NCBI GenBank assembly: GCA_947247005.1
Contig: OX365948.1
Coordinates: 55,969,401-56,033,400 of the forward strand
Length of the DNA stretch: 64,000 nt
Direction of reading: 5' to 3'
Origin: Spisula solida
Taxonomy: Eukaryota > Mollusca > Bivalvia > Venerida > Mactridae
Position numbers and translations under genes: made by a program. This document shows positions 33,004 to 44,790 of this stretch, piece by piece; positions within the stretch are counted from its first letter, which is position 1, and each line of letters starts with the position of its first letter. The notes beneath the pieces are model-generated. The model did not search any database. It worked only from the letters and a program-made list of their open reading frames with translations, and was not told the origin of the DNA.

Positions 33004-33162
33004 AAAAACTCTGTTCTTGTATTTTGTCGGTGACTAAAACACGGACACTCGTTCGGGTGCGGAAAATGAAATCACTCGTGCTTACGCACTCGTGATTTAA
33101 TTTTTCCGCATCCGAACTCCTGCCCGTGTTTTGGTCACAGACAAAATACGCGAACAGATTTT
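33004..33162. repeat. Palindromic element, about 75-bp arms
   Basis: aaaactctgttcttgtattt at the left pairs with aaaatacgcgaacagatttt at the right. The pairing includes gactaaaacacggacactcg with cctgcccgtgttttggtcac, and is centred near 33083 (cgtgcttacgcactcg). It behaves as a self-complementary MITE. Confidence 0.8.
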
Positions 33163-33612
33163 CATTTCTGAAGTAAATATGCACTTCCATCTAAAAAATA
33201 TAAAATATAATAAATTCATAAACAGAGAAAACCTAACTAAGTAGCAACAACTTAGCACACACATTGTAGCATCTCATCACACAGGCAACAAAAACAGAAC
33301 AATATATAGTGCACCTAAAATAGAACAAATACTGCACACAACCGGGACTGTCACAAATAGTTCTTACTCTCAGCGTGAAAATCCAGGAGCAAGGTCAACA
33401 TACAAATAAATGATATTATGTGCATGCTAAACTTTCGTACATCATGCTTTTTGATGGCGACAAATAAACCAATGAAATAACTATGAGGCTAGGATAATGT
33501 GAGAGTGATGTTTTATTTTATGTGAACACAAAATACTAGACCCATTGTCTGAACAGGTAAAGTGAATATAGTATTTTGGTTTAGCATTGAAAGTATAGAT
33601 GTCTGTACCAAA
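33163..33612. other. Intergenic, no gene seen
   Basis: Nothing supportable. Confidence 0.35.
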
Positions 33613-33955
33613 AAGCGGTGGAGCGGTGGCCTAGAGGTAGGGTGTGTACTTCGGGATCGAGAGGTCCAGGTTTCAACCCCCGTTTTGATTACTGTTTCAT
33701 TTTCCCAAGCAAGAATAACCCACATGCTCCACTCGACCAAGGTGTGAATTGGTACCTGTGAGGGCTGTGTCTTAACATGTTCGATAGTCCTCGTCGCAGC
33801 AGATCGACGTTGGCTACACAGAGAAATAGACCCCACAGAGAGACTAGACCGCAGGTTGCCATGGGTAGCCCAATGGCCAGGGGAAGTTAAAATGTCAAAG
33901 GTTGGCTGAACTGCTCAATGCAGCACGCGAAATTTGGTAACTTAACTTAAAAATC
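33613..33955 (+). mobile_element. tRNA-derived SINE, near full length
   Basis: The head has an A box (gtggcctagaggtagggtgt) and, 30 nt on, a B box (ggtccaggtttcaaccccc). The non-tRNA body (ggtacctgtgagggctgtg, ggaagttaaaatgtcaaagg) ends with taacttaacttaaaa. It is transcribed by pol III if active; no activity can be inferred here. Confidence 0.75.
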
Positions 33956-34120
33956 CTTTATTTTATTTTTTTTCACCGTGATAGAGGACTCGACTATTAC
34001 GTCACTATTATTCAAACTGGACAATATCATAAGTAATTGATAATAAATCACTTACGACAGATAGTAAACAAGATACTATGTCATTTTATCCACTCCTCCT
34101 GTGGTAGGTGTCACTATAAA

Positions 34121-34340
34121 CTGTAAACTTATTAATTTTCGAGGGAATTAAATTTCGCGAATTTTTGTACAAAGTAACTTTGGTGGGTTTATTAAATTCG
34201 TGGAATATAAATATTGAAAGAAACATCTCTTATTACGTATTTTAGGCCAATTATTCGCGGGGATTTAATTTCGCGATCAATTTCATCAGTGAAATCAACG
34301 AAAATTAATCAACCGCGAATATCAATAACTTTACAGTAAC
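34121..34340. mobile_element. MITE-like copy related to family O
   Basis: The ends aaactgtaaacttattaatt and aatatcaataactttacagt are inverted. The interior is rich in ttcgcg phrases as at 41439-41663 and 50927-51152. Confidence 0.6.
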
Positions 34341-35240
34341 AATAAGTTGGTCGCTAGCTCCTACACCTCAACGATCACCAAATCTAGAAACCGCACATAT
34401 AGTCCGGCAGAACTTGCACTGGACCGTGCAATGTCTTCTATACAAAATATTTTTGCATTTTCTTGTTCTCCTGACAGTAATATAACATAATCCGGATGAT
34501 GCCACCTTGTCATCATTGAGCAATTCTCACAATGAGGCCCTGAAGGGGTACATGAATTTTCATGAATTAGGCAGTATAAGTACAGTATCGTTTAGTCAAA
34601 CGTGAAGCAATACATCTTAAATGTTGTTTATATTGTATTAAATAATGCGTTGCATCATTATACATAACCTTTGTAATAGTAGCATGTGGAAATGAGGCCC
34701 TGATAGTTGTTTATGTCTTATATGAGGCCCGTTTTTAGACAAAGATGTGAATTAAACCAGTAAATGATACATGGTACCATATTTTGCATTATATTGATAC
34801 CTACTATTGAATTCAGTATTACTGGCAATTATCAACAACCTATATTGCATGACTAAATAGTTTATTTCATTAAATTGAGGCCCTATCAAGGGTATATCCA
34901 AATGTAGAAAAATGAGTGAAATTTTATTAAATCGACGTCAAGATATTTTTTTATTCTGTTATGCTTTAAGGAATGCAATTGTAACCATAACTTATAATGT
35001 TAAGGCCATGTGATCTAAATATTCATGTGCCACATTTTGAAAAAGTAAAATTTAGCAATGAGGCCCTGTATGCGTGTTAAACTAGAAATAAGACAAAAAT
35101 GGTAAATTATCCATTTCAACATATCAAACAATAGATCTTACTGATTAATGAGATTATAGTATTGTTAAGAATACATAACTTAATAATATTTAGAAATTAA
35201 ATAATCAACTGAGGCCGGAATGGATCGATATAATACGGGG

Positions 35241-35468
35241 TTCTGTCTTATCAAAGCACTTACGGATATCTTAAACTTACGCTCAAATTAAAATTCCTTG
35301 TAATTATTTTACTACAAACTACAAATAGGGGACATATTTGGTTTGTAGGAGTTCATTAACGAAAAATCGTTAAAATTGCATCACACTGTGTAGCAGTTAA
35401 ATAATTTTAATGATTTTAAATTGGTCGTGAGTTTAAGAATTCCGTAAGTGCCTTGATGAAACAGTAAC
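35241..35468. mobile_element. MITE family D inside the large IR element
   Basis: gttctgtcttatcaaagcac to gtgccttgatgaaacagtaac are inverted ends like those at 59492-59730. The internal phrases cttaaacttacgctcaaatt and gtgagtttaagaattccg also match. Confidence 0.7.
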
Positions 35469-36115
35469 TGTTACCAGCTAATTTTCATTTTGCATATCAT
35501 GCATATAGTAGCAAAGCTTGATTAATCGGAAAAATAGTTTAAGAAGGGTTGAGATATTTTTACTTCTGAAGTTATCATCAATTTGGATATTCAATCTGCA
35601 TGTTTCCTTTCACACAAGATGCTGCCATGCTATTACCACTGACAACCAAGCCCTATAAGGCACCACCAGCATAGTCAGTGATTATATGCCCTACCCGGAT
35701 GTAATCCTTACCACAGCAGAGTACAACCATTCTATGCCTAATACCTCGCCGCTATTTACTACAGACATTTCCAGCCGTATTGGGTAGCTCACCAGAATAT
35801 TGAACATCCCTTTGATGTACTCGTCATCATCAAATACAGCCATTTCAACCTCAGCGTGTACGAGATCCGTTTGGGATGCCATCACAATTAAATTACATAA
35901 TTTCAAGCTGTTTTGGGTTCAAATCATCACTACCTACTACATGTTGTACACTCCCTTGTCTGTGCATACGACCACAAAGTACAGCCACTGAAAGCCACTA
36001 GGAACTCATTACCTCAGAGTGCAACCACCCAAGGCCCCATTGTGTACTCTCTAGTCACTACCATCGTTTACTGTACGTGAATATGAATACCAGATTGATA
36101 TAGCGCCGTTTTCAT

Positions 36116-36385
36116 GCGTTCAAATGCGCTATACATAGTGTTGCATCCACCGAGGCGCAGGTGCATCCTCTATTTGTGCAGATACAGCATGATCTGACCA
36201 GAGGGACATACCGAGAGAAAGCCAAACGGAATTAGATACCGACATGCCATGCGTTCAAAGGCGATATACATAATGTTGCATCCACCGGGGCGCAGGTGCA
36301 TCCTCTATTAATTTAGTGCAGATACAGCATAATCTGACCAGAGGGACATACCGAGAGAAAGCCCAACGGAATAAGATACAGACAT
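36116..36385. repeat. 136-bp tandem duplication
   Basis: Two units begin gcgttcaaatgcgctatac and gcgttcaaaggcgatatac. They share ttgcatccaccg, gcgcaggtgcatcctcta and agagggacataccgagagaa. Confidence 0.85.
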
Positions 36386-36389
36386 GTCC

Positions 36390-36611
36390 GGTGCTGCAGG
36401 AGTGTGTATAGTATTTTTCTAATAGACAGCCTGGTTCTATAATGTGCCCGGTGTATATCACCGATACACAGCTGCTCGGCACCTTTATATTACAGCCCAT
36501 ACCGTCATATTTAGCGGAAAATACCACATATAATTTCCAGTTCTCATGCCGGGTTTTGATCCCGCGACGTCTGTATTGACAGCCCAGTGCATTACCAGGG
36601 AACGATCGCCT
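36390..36611 (-). mobile_element. tRNA-derived SINE with conserved central block
   Basis: On the minus strand, cgttccctggtaatgcactg (A-box side) and cgcgggatcaaaacccggc (B box) head the element. It is followed by gtgtatcggtgatatacacc and gggcacattatagaacc. The same central block occurs in the plus-strand SINE at 51762-52020. The tail probably continues into the duplicated segment to 36116. Confidence 0.65.
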
Positions 36612-38496
36612 CTATATAACTCAAAGCTCTAAAAATGGCAAACTCACCAACTTAAACTTAATCCAAGTAAATCTATTCAAATCCCATAGGATAAATCACA
36701 TAATCACATAAATATTCCATCCTCGATTGAATCAAAGCACTACCGAGTGCTTGCTGCCACACAATTAATTTAACATTGATTAATGGGTTATGTCTCTGTC
36801 GAGTACTGCCTTCCCTGACAAATATGTTATTGCCTTTTGGGTCCCAGCATAACCTTGTACGGGTGTGTCGGTACGTTTAAAAAGGCCCATGCATCTGTAG
36901 CATGCAGTGGTATGTAGAGCCAGGAATGTACGTAACCGACAGCGGCAATTCCCTTTAAATATATGGTTTGACTCAACTACTGATGGGTACCTTACAGGAA
37001 TGAATATACCGTATACAATGTAGCTTGACACTGTATTGTGTAACCCATCTATTCATAAATGGTTGCATTAGGAATTGCAGTAAATGCGAAAAAAATCACA
37101 CTTGATGGTGGCGTTAAGTTTGAAATGGCGATCGGAATGACAGTACGTAGACGGCCGTAATTTGAACCTGATATAGCTTGGAATTAGTTAATTGGATGGG
37201 TGTTTGGTAGCTGTGCTGTTAAATATTTCATGCTTTGTAGATTCTGATAGGTGCTGTCTTCCCTGCCGGCTAGTATTATCCTTTTTAACTTCCATAAAGG
37301 TATTCACATGGCAGTAGTCAGTGATGATGAGTTCCACATTCAGTATATATAGAGACTGTACTGGTAAGACGATACCAGCCATATGCATTGTTAACTCACA
37401 AAACCTTTATTCACCAAGCTGTAATTGAATTTACCGTTATTCAGGCTTCAATTTAATTTCATGCAATTCAAGTTGTTTAAACTTATCTATGCCACTTGTA
37501 TGTTTGTTACGACACATAGATACTTCATTTTTTATTGTCAATACAAATAATGACAATTTATTCTGATAAAAGTCACATTTTTTATAGTGCAACACACAAG
37601 CAGGGCCTCATTTTCCTATTTTACTTATTCAGAATGTGGTACTTCTATAACTTAAATATACCAAGTCTTATATAACTTCCAGTTATGATTATAATAAAGT
37701 TGCATTCCTAAAATATAAGAGAAATAAAAACGTATTTGAAAGAGTACATCCTTTTTTATACATTACCCTGATCAGGGCCTCGATTTTTATTAACAAAAAT
37801 GCTAAGCAATGTATTACAGGTTCCTTATACTTATCAATGCCATTAAATATACAATTAATCATCAGTATAAAGACATTTGCTTTACATGTTTTGATTTATT
37901 TATTTAATTAATAGTTTTGTGTAATACCGGGCCTCATGCTAGGCTTAAACCACAAATGAGGCCTCATTTCCACATTTTATTATTACAAAGTGTGTATATA
38001 TCGATGCAACGCATTATCAAACAAAATAAAATTGCATTTAATGTGTTTTGATTCAAATTTGATTGAATAGTAATGTATATATAGTGATTTATTCGAGAAA
38101 AAACATGTACCCCTTTGGGGCCTCATTGTGTGAATTGCTCAATGATGACAAGGTGGCATCATCCGGATTCTGTTACAGTATAGTCCAGAGCACAAGAAAA
38201 TTCAAAAACATTTTGTATAGAAGACATTGCACGGTTACCCTAAAAATTGCCGTTTATCTGCCGGACTAATACCAGCCCTAACAAGGAGGAAACCATCACC
38301 TACCTAACCACAATAATGTATCACAAGCGCACGTCTAATTATTGTTAATTACTAATTAATTAAGTGACAGGTATTCAGGTTGATGCATAATTAGGACGCG
38401 AACATGTTGAACGCATTGACCGGTAGAGGTAAAGAGTACTAAAGACACATTGACCGACATTGTTGAACAGAAATGTTGGCGAAAGATAACATATAA

Positions 38497-38700
38497 ATCG
38501 CTGGCTTAGAATAAGGAGGTCAAAATATATATTTTGAAAAATGTCTGAAAACTACTTTTCACCTTTGGAAAAACAAGCTTTTTCAACTCTAGTTTGGTCA
38601 ACATGACCAGTTCCGATTTTCATGAAAATAGGCTCATTAGAAGCGCATTGGACCGCAGATTTCAAATATAGTCTTATAATTCTTATTCTAAGCCAGCGAA
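38497..38700. mobile_element. MITE family A
   Basis: atcgctggcttagaataagg to attcttattctaagccagcg. The interior has agtttggtcaacatgacc and tttcatgaaaataggctc. Confidence 0.8.
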
Positions 38701-38821
38701 ATGGGCAATTTCTACAGAAGCAACCATGTGGTATTTCTTTTTTATTCCAAACTTAACGATGGAAGAGGATGAAAAGCAAATGTGAATAACGTTATTAGTG
38801 ATAATGATAATGTTGGTTTTG

Positions 38822-38950
38822 GAAAACCGGACAGGGAAGGCAGCACTCAACAGAAACAGCCAAGCACAGAAAACAAATAACACAGACCACAAGCACACGC
38901 CAGAAAGCCAAACACAGAACTGAACGTGAAACTGAAACAAAACCACTGCC
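38822..38950 (+). repeat. 53-bp-repeat element, left-end copy
   Basis: aaaccggacagggaaggcag with cactcaacagaaacagcc and agcacagaaaac. It diverges after about 110 bp. Confidence 0.6.
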
Positions 38951-39596
38951 AATCGGAACGGTCCGAACGGCATTTTTACGGGACAAAATACCTCGGATGT
39001 ATCAAGCGTATGCATCTAGCAGAATTCTTTCTTAAATCCTACGCAAAAGAAAATGGGCCGAAGAAAATAGACTGTAACTTATCAGCAGCGGAAATATCAA
39101 AAGCTTTTCTATTTGTTTAAACAATACAATTTTGCTACACTCCTTGAGCATAACATGCAGCTACGCAGCGCTTGCTTGATGGGCGTGTATTCCATTGAAG
39201 CAATGTTTAAATCTGTCATGATGACGTCATGGTGAAAGACGTTAAAAATGGCGACGTTCTATTTACACCCGAGAGATGATTCGTAGAGATTGTCCGAGAT
39301 GTCCCGATTGAACCACTGCAAGACCTAATCACACAAGACAAAATAAAGTGCTAAAAAGTTTAAAGAATTACTGTAAATGGTAGCACGGGAGTTAATACAT
39401 GAAATTATAAATGCATTGAAATGTCGGCTTGAACAATCGCTACTACACCGGTCATCCACATTTGGTTGTTTGAGTTATTGTTTGTCTGCGATCACGGTTT
39501 TGGGATAGAAATGAAAAGGGGTTAGTTTGTGTCACAGTATTACCATGATGACGTCGCATTTGAATTCATGTCATGTTTCTCTTTTTAGTTACCTTA
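38951..39596. other. Intergenic, no gene seen
   Basis: Open frames at 38926-39120 and opposite are short and featureless. Confidence 0.35.
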
Positions 39597-39850
39597 CCGC
39601 CTCCTCAATAGCCTTGTGGTTGAGTGTTCGCTTGTAGTGCGGGAGGTCTCGGGTTCGATCCCTGGCCGCGTCATACCAAAGACGAAATATAAATAGTAAC
39701 CGAAAATTCCCTTGCTAGACACTCAGCATAAAGGGGAAACTGGCTTTCTCTTCTCTCTTACCCTTGTGGCGATGGATAACACCAGGAATGACGTGTCAAG
39801 AGTGATTAATATAGGTTGGAAAAACTTGTTTCACAATCGACCTTAAATAA
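39597..39850 (+). mobile_element. tRNA-derived SINE
   Basis: The head is atagccttgtggttgagtgt (A box) and ctcgggttcgatccctgg (near-perfect B box). The body has cgcgtcataccaaagacg, and the end is acttgtttcacaatcgacct then taaataaattag. The end matches the window's first 90 bases. It is about 250 bp. Confidence 0.75.
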
Positions 39851-41041
39851 ATTAGTATAAACTAACTTCGTACATTTAAGGTTGTATCATAATTATAGCT
39901 ATTTCACTAAGCAACGTTATGCAACACTCACCATTACCATTTTAAAATTGCTGTTTCCTTCATACAAGTTGTTGAAAATGTAACAAAGATATGTCCATGC
40001 AATTGTACTGGTCAGTAAATCATATAAAGACTTCCGAGACTATATGGCGTACTGTCGAATAACTATATTGGTTTGCCCGTTTGTGGAATTCGAATGTACA
40101 TTTCACGGCGTCGTCGACTAGCAAATTATTATTTGTTAAGTACGCACACATTAGTCCACTAGGCTATCACAACAACACAACCTCCTCCTCCAAGAAAGGG
40201 TGTTGCAACTGAACAGTATCAATCGCACCGCAACACACCGCCCGCACAACACCAGTAATAGTTTCTCCTCCGTACTGATTGCCATATAAAATACGCTATG
40301 GACAGATCTACAAAAACCAAAACAAGGAAATATACAATCGCGATTGAATGATAACTAAAATATTCAGTGGAATGCGGATCCTAGTTCGATCACAAAACGA
40401 ATAAGGAAGTGCGATGATTATTGCTTCATTACAAAGCATATTAATTAATCGTATCGGTCACCTTTTCGTTCAAATCAATAACAAGCGTACACATAAAATA
40501 TGATTCATTGATAGTATTCAAGTTCGCTTGTCTCCAGCGACTCGATGAAGTCAACGAGGAAATGACTCTCAGTGCCCATAATTCATATCAATACATAATC
40601 ATCATTGTAATAGGTATTATAATTAAGATTTATTGTCATAACGTCGAACACTTGTTTTAAGATCTAAATACAAATCGCGAACCGCAACCTTTAACCTATA
40701 GCTGATTTTGAAGAAGATTTTTATGACGGGAAATAATTAGCTGAACTATACTGCTCGAATTATGATAAGGATCAACACATAAAATGAAAAAAAAACGAAT
40801 TGTTCCTTGTTATCAATTTTTACGACATCAAACAAAAAAGCAACAGGAAACATCGAGGCTGTGACTCTAAATATAACTATACCGTTTCTTAGGATTGGTG
40901 AATCACGCGTGTTAATCATGCGTATAAACACACTATTGCTTGATTTACATATATTTCATATTGATTAAAAAGGACTGCCACATTCATTGTCACATACTTG
41001 TGGGATATGTCACCCGCATAAAGAACCGGAAGTACCGTGTA
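39851..41041. other. Intergenic, no gene seen
   Basis: Nothing supportable. Confidence 0.35.
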
Positions 41042-41042
41042 G

Positions 41043-41408
41043 TTGTATTCATGCCCGGCGTGTTTGGGTGTTTGTGCATGCAAAACAATAACAGAACATC
41101 GACAGGGAAGGCATGCAGCACTTTCGGTACGCGGAAATGCTATAGAAACTCCAATAGCCCCCGGAATTCCTTTAGTAGCTTATAGTTTCAAAACTGACCC
41201 ACCTAAAAATGGAGGTTTCTTTATACCATCAAAGTTGTACTATGACGACTATGAAAACCATGAAGGCAACTATGAAAACGGGTTCTTGTCAATTAATCAA
41301 GTCACTCTTTGTTTTTTACCGATTTATTGTGGGTTTGTTTATAGGTGCGTCAGATTCTCATTTAAGGATTGTCCTGAAGTATGTTGGTACATAGTTGTTG
41401 TTGTGTAA
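41043..41408 (+). other. Open frame of uncertain status
   Basis: A 121-codon frame. Its middle (residues 30-80, with PGIPLVAYSFKTDPPKNGGF and an acidic YDDYENHEGNYENG stretch) looks more protein-like than surrounding frames and could be an exon. However, a shred of the 53-bp-repeat element (cgacagggaaggcatgcagc) lies inside it. The C-terminal end is low-complexity, and no splice partners or promoter are evident. I do not recognise it. Confidence 0.2.
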
Positions 41409-41438
41409 AAAGGGATCCAGCAATCAGGACATTCAATG

Positions 41439-41663
41439 TACTGTAAAGTCAGAAATCTTTGCGATGGGATTAATTAACGCTATATTCGCGAAATCGTTTT
41501 TTTTTGCGAAAATTAATGCTCGTGAACATAAATTACGACAGTACAACGCAGAACGTTCCTCACTTAAGTTTTAAAATAGCGAATATTTAACTCCGCGAAC
41601 TATAACTCCAAAAATCAAATACCCGAAATTTTGACATCGCGAAAATATAGGATTTTAAAGTAT
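41439..41663. mobile_element. MITE family O
   Basis: The ends tactgtaaagtcagaaatc and aggattttaaagtata are weakly inverted. The full interior (ttttgcgaaaattaatgctc, gcgaatatttaactccgcga) is the reverse complement of 50927-51152. Confidence 0.7.
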
Positions 41664-42234
41664 ACCAATCACAGAAAACACTCATTACGTCATATACAAA
41701 CAACACGTTCAATAACTCTAATTAATATTTACCGATATTGAGAATGACAATGACAAAATACGAAGACATGGGTGTGCCATTGTTGTTTTTTATTGACATC
41801 CATTATAATTAAATGTATGTGGTTCGAAATCATTTAGCGAATCATAACGATGACGTCATATTGCAGCTCATTGTCCGAGACTTATCTATTTGCGCAAAAT
41901 GTCCCAACAATAAGTCTGACATGTTAAATAACGATACAAATTGAATCTGAAATATACTACCAGTGTGTGTTGAGAAATTCCAGTGAAAAGTCATTCTATT
42001 CAATCTATGAAAAAAGTGTTTAAGGGGATCCATTAGCTGCTGAATCTGAATGACCCTTCAAACCAATATCTTGAGGGTCAAAGTATGGCTTTTTGGAAAT
42101 TAAAACCCCTACTCCCAAGTCAAATGGAACCCCTGGTTTTTACTTGTGTCATATACTACATTGCATGTACAATACTGACGGGAAATATAAACAATTTCTA
42201 GTAGCCGATTTGACTAATTGACAATTATAGGCAG
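41664..42234. other. Intergenic before the minisatellite
   Basis: Nothing supportable. Confidence 0.35.
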
Positions 42235-43430
42235 CAAGCCTGTCAGGCTGCCAACTTCACGCTGCTAGGCTGTCAAGCTGCAAACTTCATACTGACATGC
42301 TGCGAGGCCGCCAGGCTGCCAACTTCACGCTGCTAGGCTGTCAGGCTGCCAACTTCACGCTGCTAGGCTGCAAGGCTGCCAACTTCACGCTGCTAGGCTG
42401 TAAGGCTGCCAACTTCACGCTGCTAGGCTGTAAGGCTGCCAACTTCACGCTGCTAGGCTGTAAGGCTGCCAACTTCACGCTGCTAGGCTGTAAGGCTGCC
42501 AACTTCACGCTGCTAGGCTGTAAGGCTGCCAACTTCACGCTGCTAGGCTGTAAGGCTGCTAACTTCACGCTGCTAGGCTGTAAGGCTGCCAACTTCACGC
42601 TGCTAGGCTGTAAGGCTGCCAACTTCACGCTGCTAGGCTGTAAGGCTGCCAACTTCACGCTGCTAGGCTGTCAGGCTGCCGACTTCAAGCTGCCTTGCTG
42701 CGAGGCCACCAGGCTGCCAACTTCACGCTGCTAGGCTGTCAAGCTGCAAACTTCATGCTGACATGCTGCGAGGCCGCCAGGCTGCCAACTTCACGCTGCT
42801 AGGCTGTAAGGCTGCCAACTTCACGCTGCTAGGCTGTAAGGCTGCCAACTTCACGCTGCTAGGCTGTAAGGCTGCCAACTTCACGCTGCTAGGCTGTCAG
42901 GCTGCCAACTTCACGCTGCTAGGCTGTAAGGCTGCCAACTTCACGCTGCTAGGCTGTAAGGCCGCCAACTTCACGCTGCTAGGCTGTAAGGCTGCCAACT
43001 TCACGCTGCAAGGCTGTAAGGCTGCCAACTTCACGCTGCTAGGCTGTCAGGCTGCCGACTTCAAGCTGCCTTGCTGCGAGGCCACCAGGCTGCCAACTTC
43101 ACGCTGCTAGGCTGTCAGGCTGCCGACTTCAAGCTGCCATGCTGCGAGGCCACCAGGCTGCCAACTTCACGCTGCTAGGCTGTCAGGCTGCCGACTTCAC
43201 GCTGCTAGGCTGTAAGGCTGCCAACTTCACGCTGCTAGGCTGTCAGGCTACCGACTTCAAGCTGCCATGCTGCGAGGCCACCAGGCTGCCAACTTCATGC
43301 TGCGAGGCTGTCAGGCTGCAAACTTCATGCTGACATGCTGGTGCCAAGCCGAAAGGCTGATGACTTCACGATGCCATGGCGCTAGACTGCCAGACTGCCG
43401 AGTTCACTAGGCTCAGTGTTGGGCTGCCAA
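42235..43430. repeat. 30-bp minisatellite, about 40 units, with higher-order blocks
   Basis: The unit is gctgctaggctgtaaggctg plus ccaacttcac. Because 30 is a multiple of 3, long frames stay open on both strands. On plus, (CKAANFTLLG)n opens at 42297, 42763 and 43139; on minus, (AALQPSSVKL)n. Variant units (gctgcgaggccgccagg, gctgccgacttcaagctgc) recur at block borders, giving higher-order repeats of about 466 and 376 bp. No promoter, signal or conserved domain supports translation. Confidence 0.95.
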
Positions 43431-43922
43431 CTTGAAATAAAGTCTTTATTATCATTATTATTATTATACATGTATATCTGCAGTTATTGTAACGTTAATT
43501 GTTACCGTAACGATCATACCATTATTATGTACCAATACCGAATACAAAACAAACTAAAACGGTCGTAAACTTGTGTCATTTACAATGTTAAAATATTAGA
43601 AATATTATATAAACTTTAAAGCTGCATTCGTATGTAATTGAGTAAAGTACCCACATAAAATTTACGTGTTTTAAGCTTTCCGCTTTCATTGCTTTGTCCT
43701 CTGTTTATTAATGAGGGACCTACATTCCGCAGATCATTAAAACACCATTAACTTCGTATGTTTAGATTTTTGTTGCCAAAATTAAATTGTCCTTCAAATT
43801 GGCAGTTTTACATCAGTACATAGTTGTGTGTTATAATGAATATTAATGATATGCATAAAATCCCCCCACATCAAAATGTAGTAACAACGGAATGTAATTA
43901 TAATTGCTACTTAAGCAATCCA
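43431..43922. other. Intergenic after the minisatellite
   Basis: aataaagtctttattatcat with (ATT)n at 43435-43470 looks like a retroelement tail. The rest is featureless. Confidence 0.4.
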
Positions 43923-44425
43923 GGAGCCGCTTCCAAATTGCGCTGCCGAGCGCTTTACAACGTTTATGCACCGACAAGGTACCAGCGAGTAGTGCTCGCC
44001 TATAGCATACCGTTTTTAACACTTTGCTATGCGAGCGCGATTTCTGTGCAAGGTCTGCTATCTGCGAGCGCTCGCTAGTATTATACAATTGTTCCGCTTT
44101 TTGAAGCAAACCGTTTCCTAGCATTGCTCTACCGAGCGCTCGGTGGCGGTTTGGTTAGGCTATGGGCTCCTGGAGCCCAAGCCGCTTCAAAATTCCGCTA
44201 CCGAGCGCTTTCCTATGTCTATGCAACGACACGCTACGAGCGAGGAGTGCTCGCCGATAGCATATATATATCTTAACACTTTGCTAGGCGAGCGCTACCA
44301 AGCGCTTTCGTGTGCGCCGTTAGCATATAATCTTTCCGCTACCAAGCGCTTTTTTGAAGCAAGACGTTTCCTAGCATAGCTCTGCCGAGCACTACGTAGC
44401 GATTTGGTTAGGCAACGGGCTCAAG
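43923..44425. repeat. 250-bp tandem duplication rich in GAGCGCT
   Basis: Unit 1 starts ggagccgcttccaaattgcg and unit 2 starts agccgcttcaaaattccgct at 44179. Both run through cgaggagtgctcgcc-type text and tttgctatgcgagcg to gtttcctagcat and tttggttaggc. AGCGCT/GCGAGCGC motifs recur more than ten times and can pair with each other. Confidence 0.8.
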
Positions 44426-44544
44426 ATATCTGCGCATTGCATTTGGTTTTAAGTGATTCGCACTGGGAACTATTCTAGTCAAATAGCGTCATCTTCTGAC
44501 ACAGACATCACAGTATTCTCGTATGTCTAGAAAAAAGATAATAC

Positions 44545-44720
44545 GAAATCACACAGGGAAGGCAGCATTCAACTTAAACAGCCGAGTGTAGAAAACATAA
44601 AAACATCACATACAACAATTACACGGCACGATGTCCATCCAACAACTGAGAGAGCAAATGAACTTAACCGCTCAAAGTCCATGCATGTTTCAACTGTCAA
44701 AACGTCGAACGTCCATGTCC
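44545..44720 (+). repeat. 53-bp-repeat element, left-end copy
   Basis: cacacagggaaggcagcatt with caacttaaacagccgagtg, followed by diverged unit text. Confidence 0.65.
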
Positions 44721-44790
44721 CACATACCACCACTGATATACATCATGCACATTCTACATATGGTATGAATTATTAAACTGTAGTTACTGT

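Larger units (their letters stand above)
34400..38269. mobile_element. Large inverted-repeat element with GAGGCCC ladders
   Basis: The termini tagtccggcag (34400) and ctgccggacta (38259-38269) are inverted. About 680 bp of each arm aligns: ccgtgcaatgtcttctatac, atccggatgatgccaccttg and tcatcattgagcaattc all recur inverted on the right. Each arm carries GAGGCC-type motifs at five matching places. Left motifs are near 34532, 34690, 34722, 34880 and 35060. Right motifs, read as GGGCCTC/AGGCCTC, are near 38115, 37960, 37929, 37770 and 37605. The 2.5-kb centre has no transposase; it holds a family D MITE, a 136-bp duplication, a SINE and shreds of the 53-bp-repeat element. This looks like a non-autonomous DNA transposon or foldback element with subterminal protein-binding sites. 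The superfamily is unknown and the target duplication is unclear. Confidence 0.85.

Noticed and set aside
39620..39690. A functional tRNA gene
   Set aside because: A and B boxes are good but the acceptor and anticodon stems do not pair, and SINE body sequence follows. The same applies to 19964, 28141, 29182, 36547, 51762 and 59912.
42297..42734. A 145-aa protein-coding gene of CKAANFTLLG repeats
   Set aside because: It is the in-frame reading of a 30-bp minisatellite. The opposite strand is equally open, and no promoter, signal sequence or domain supports expression.
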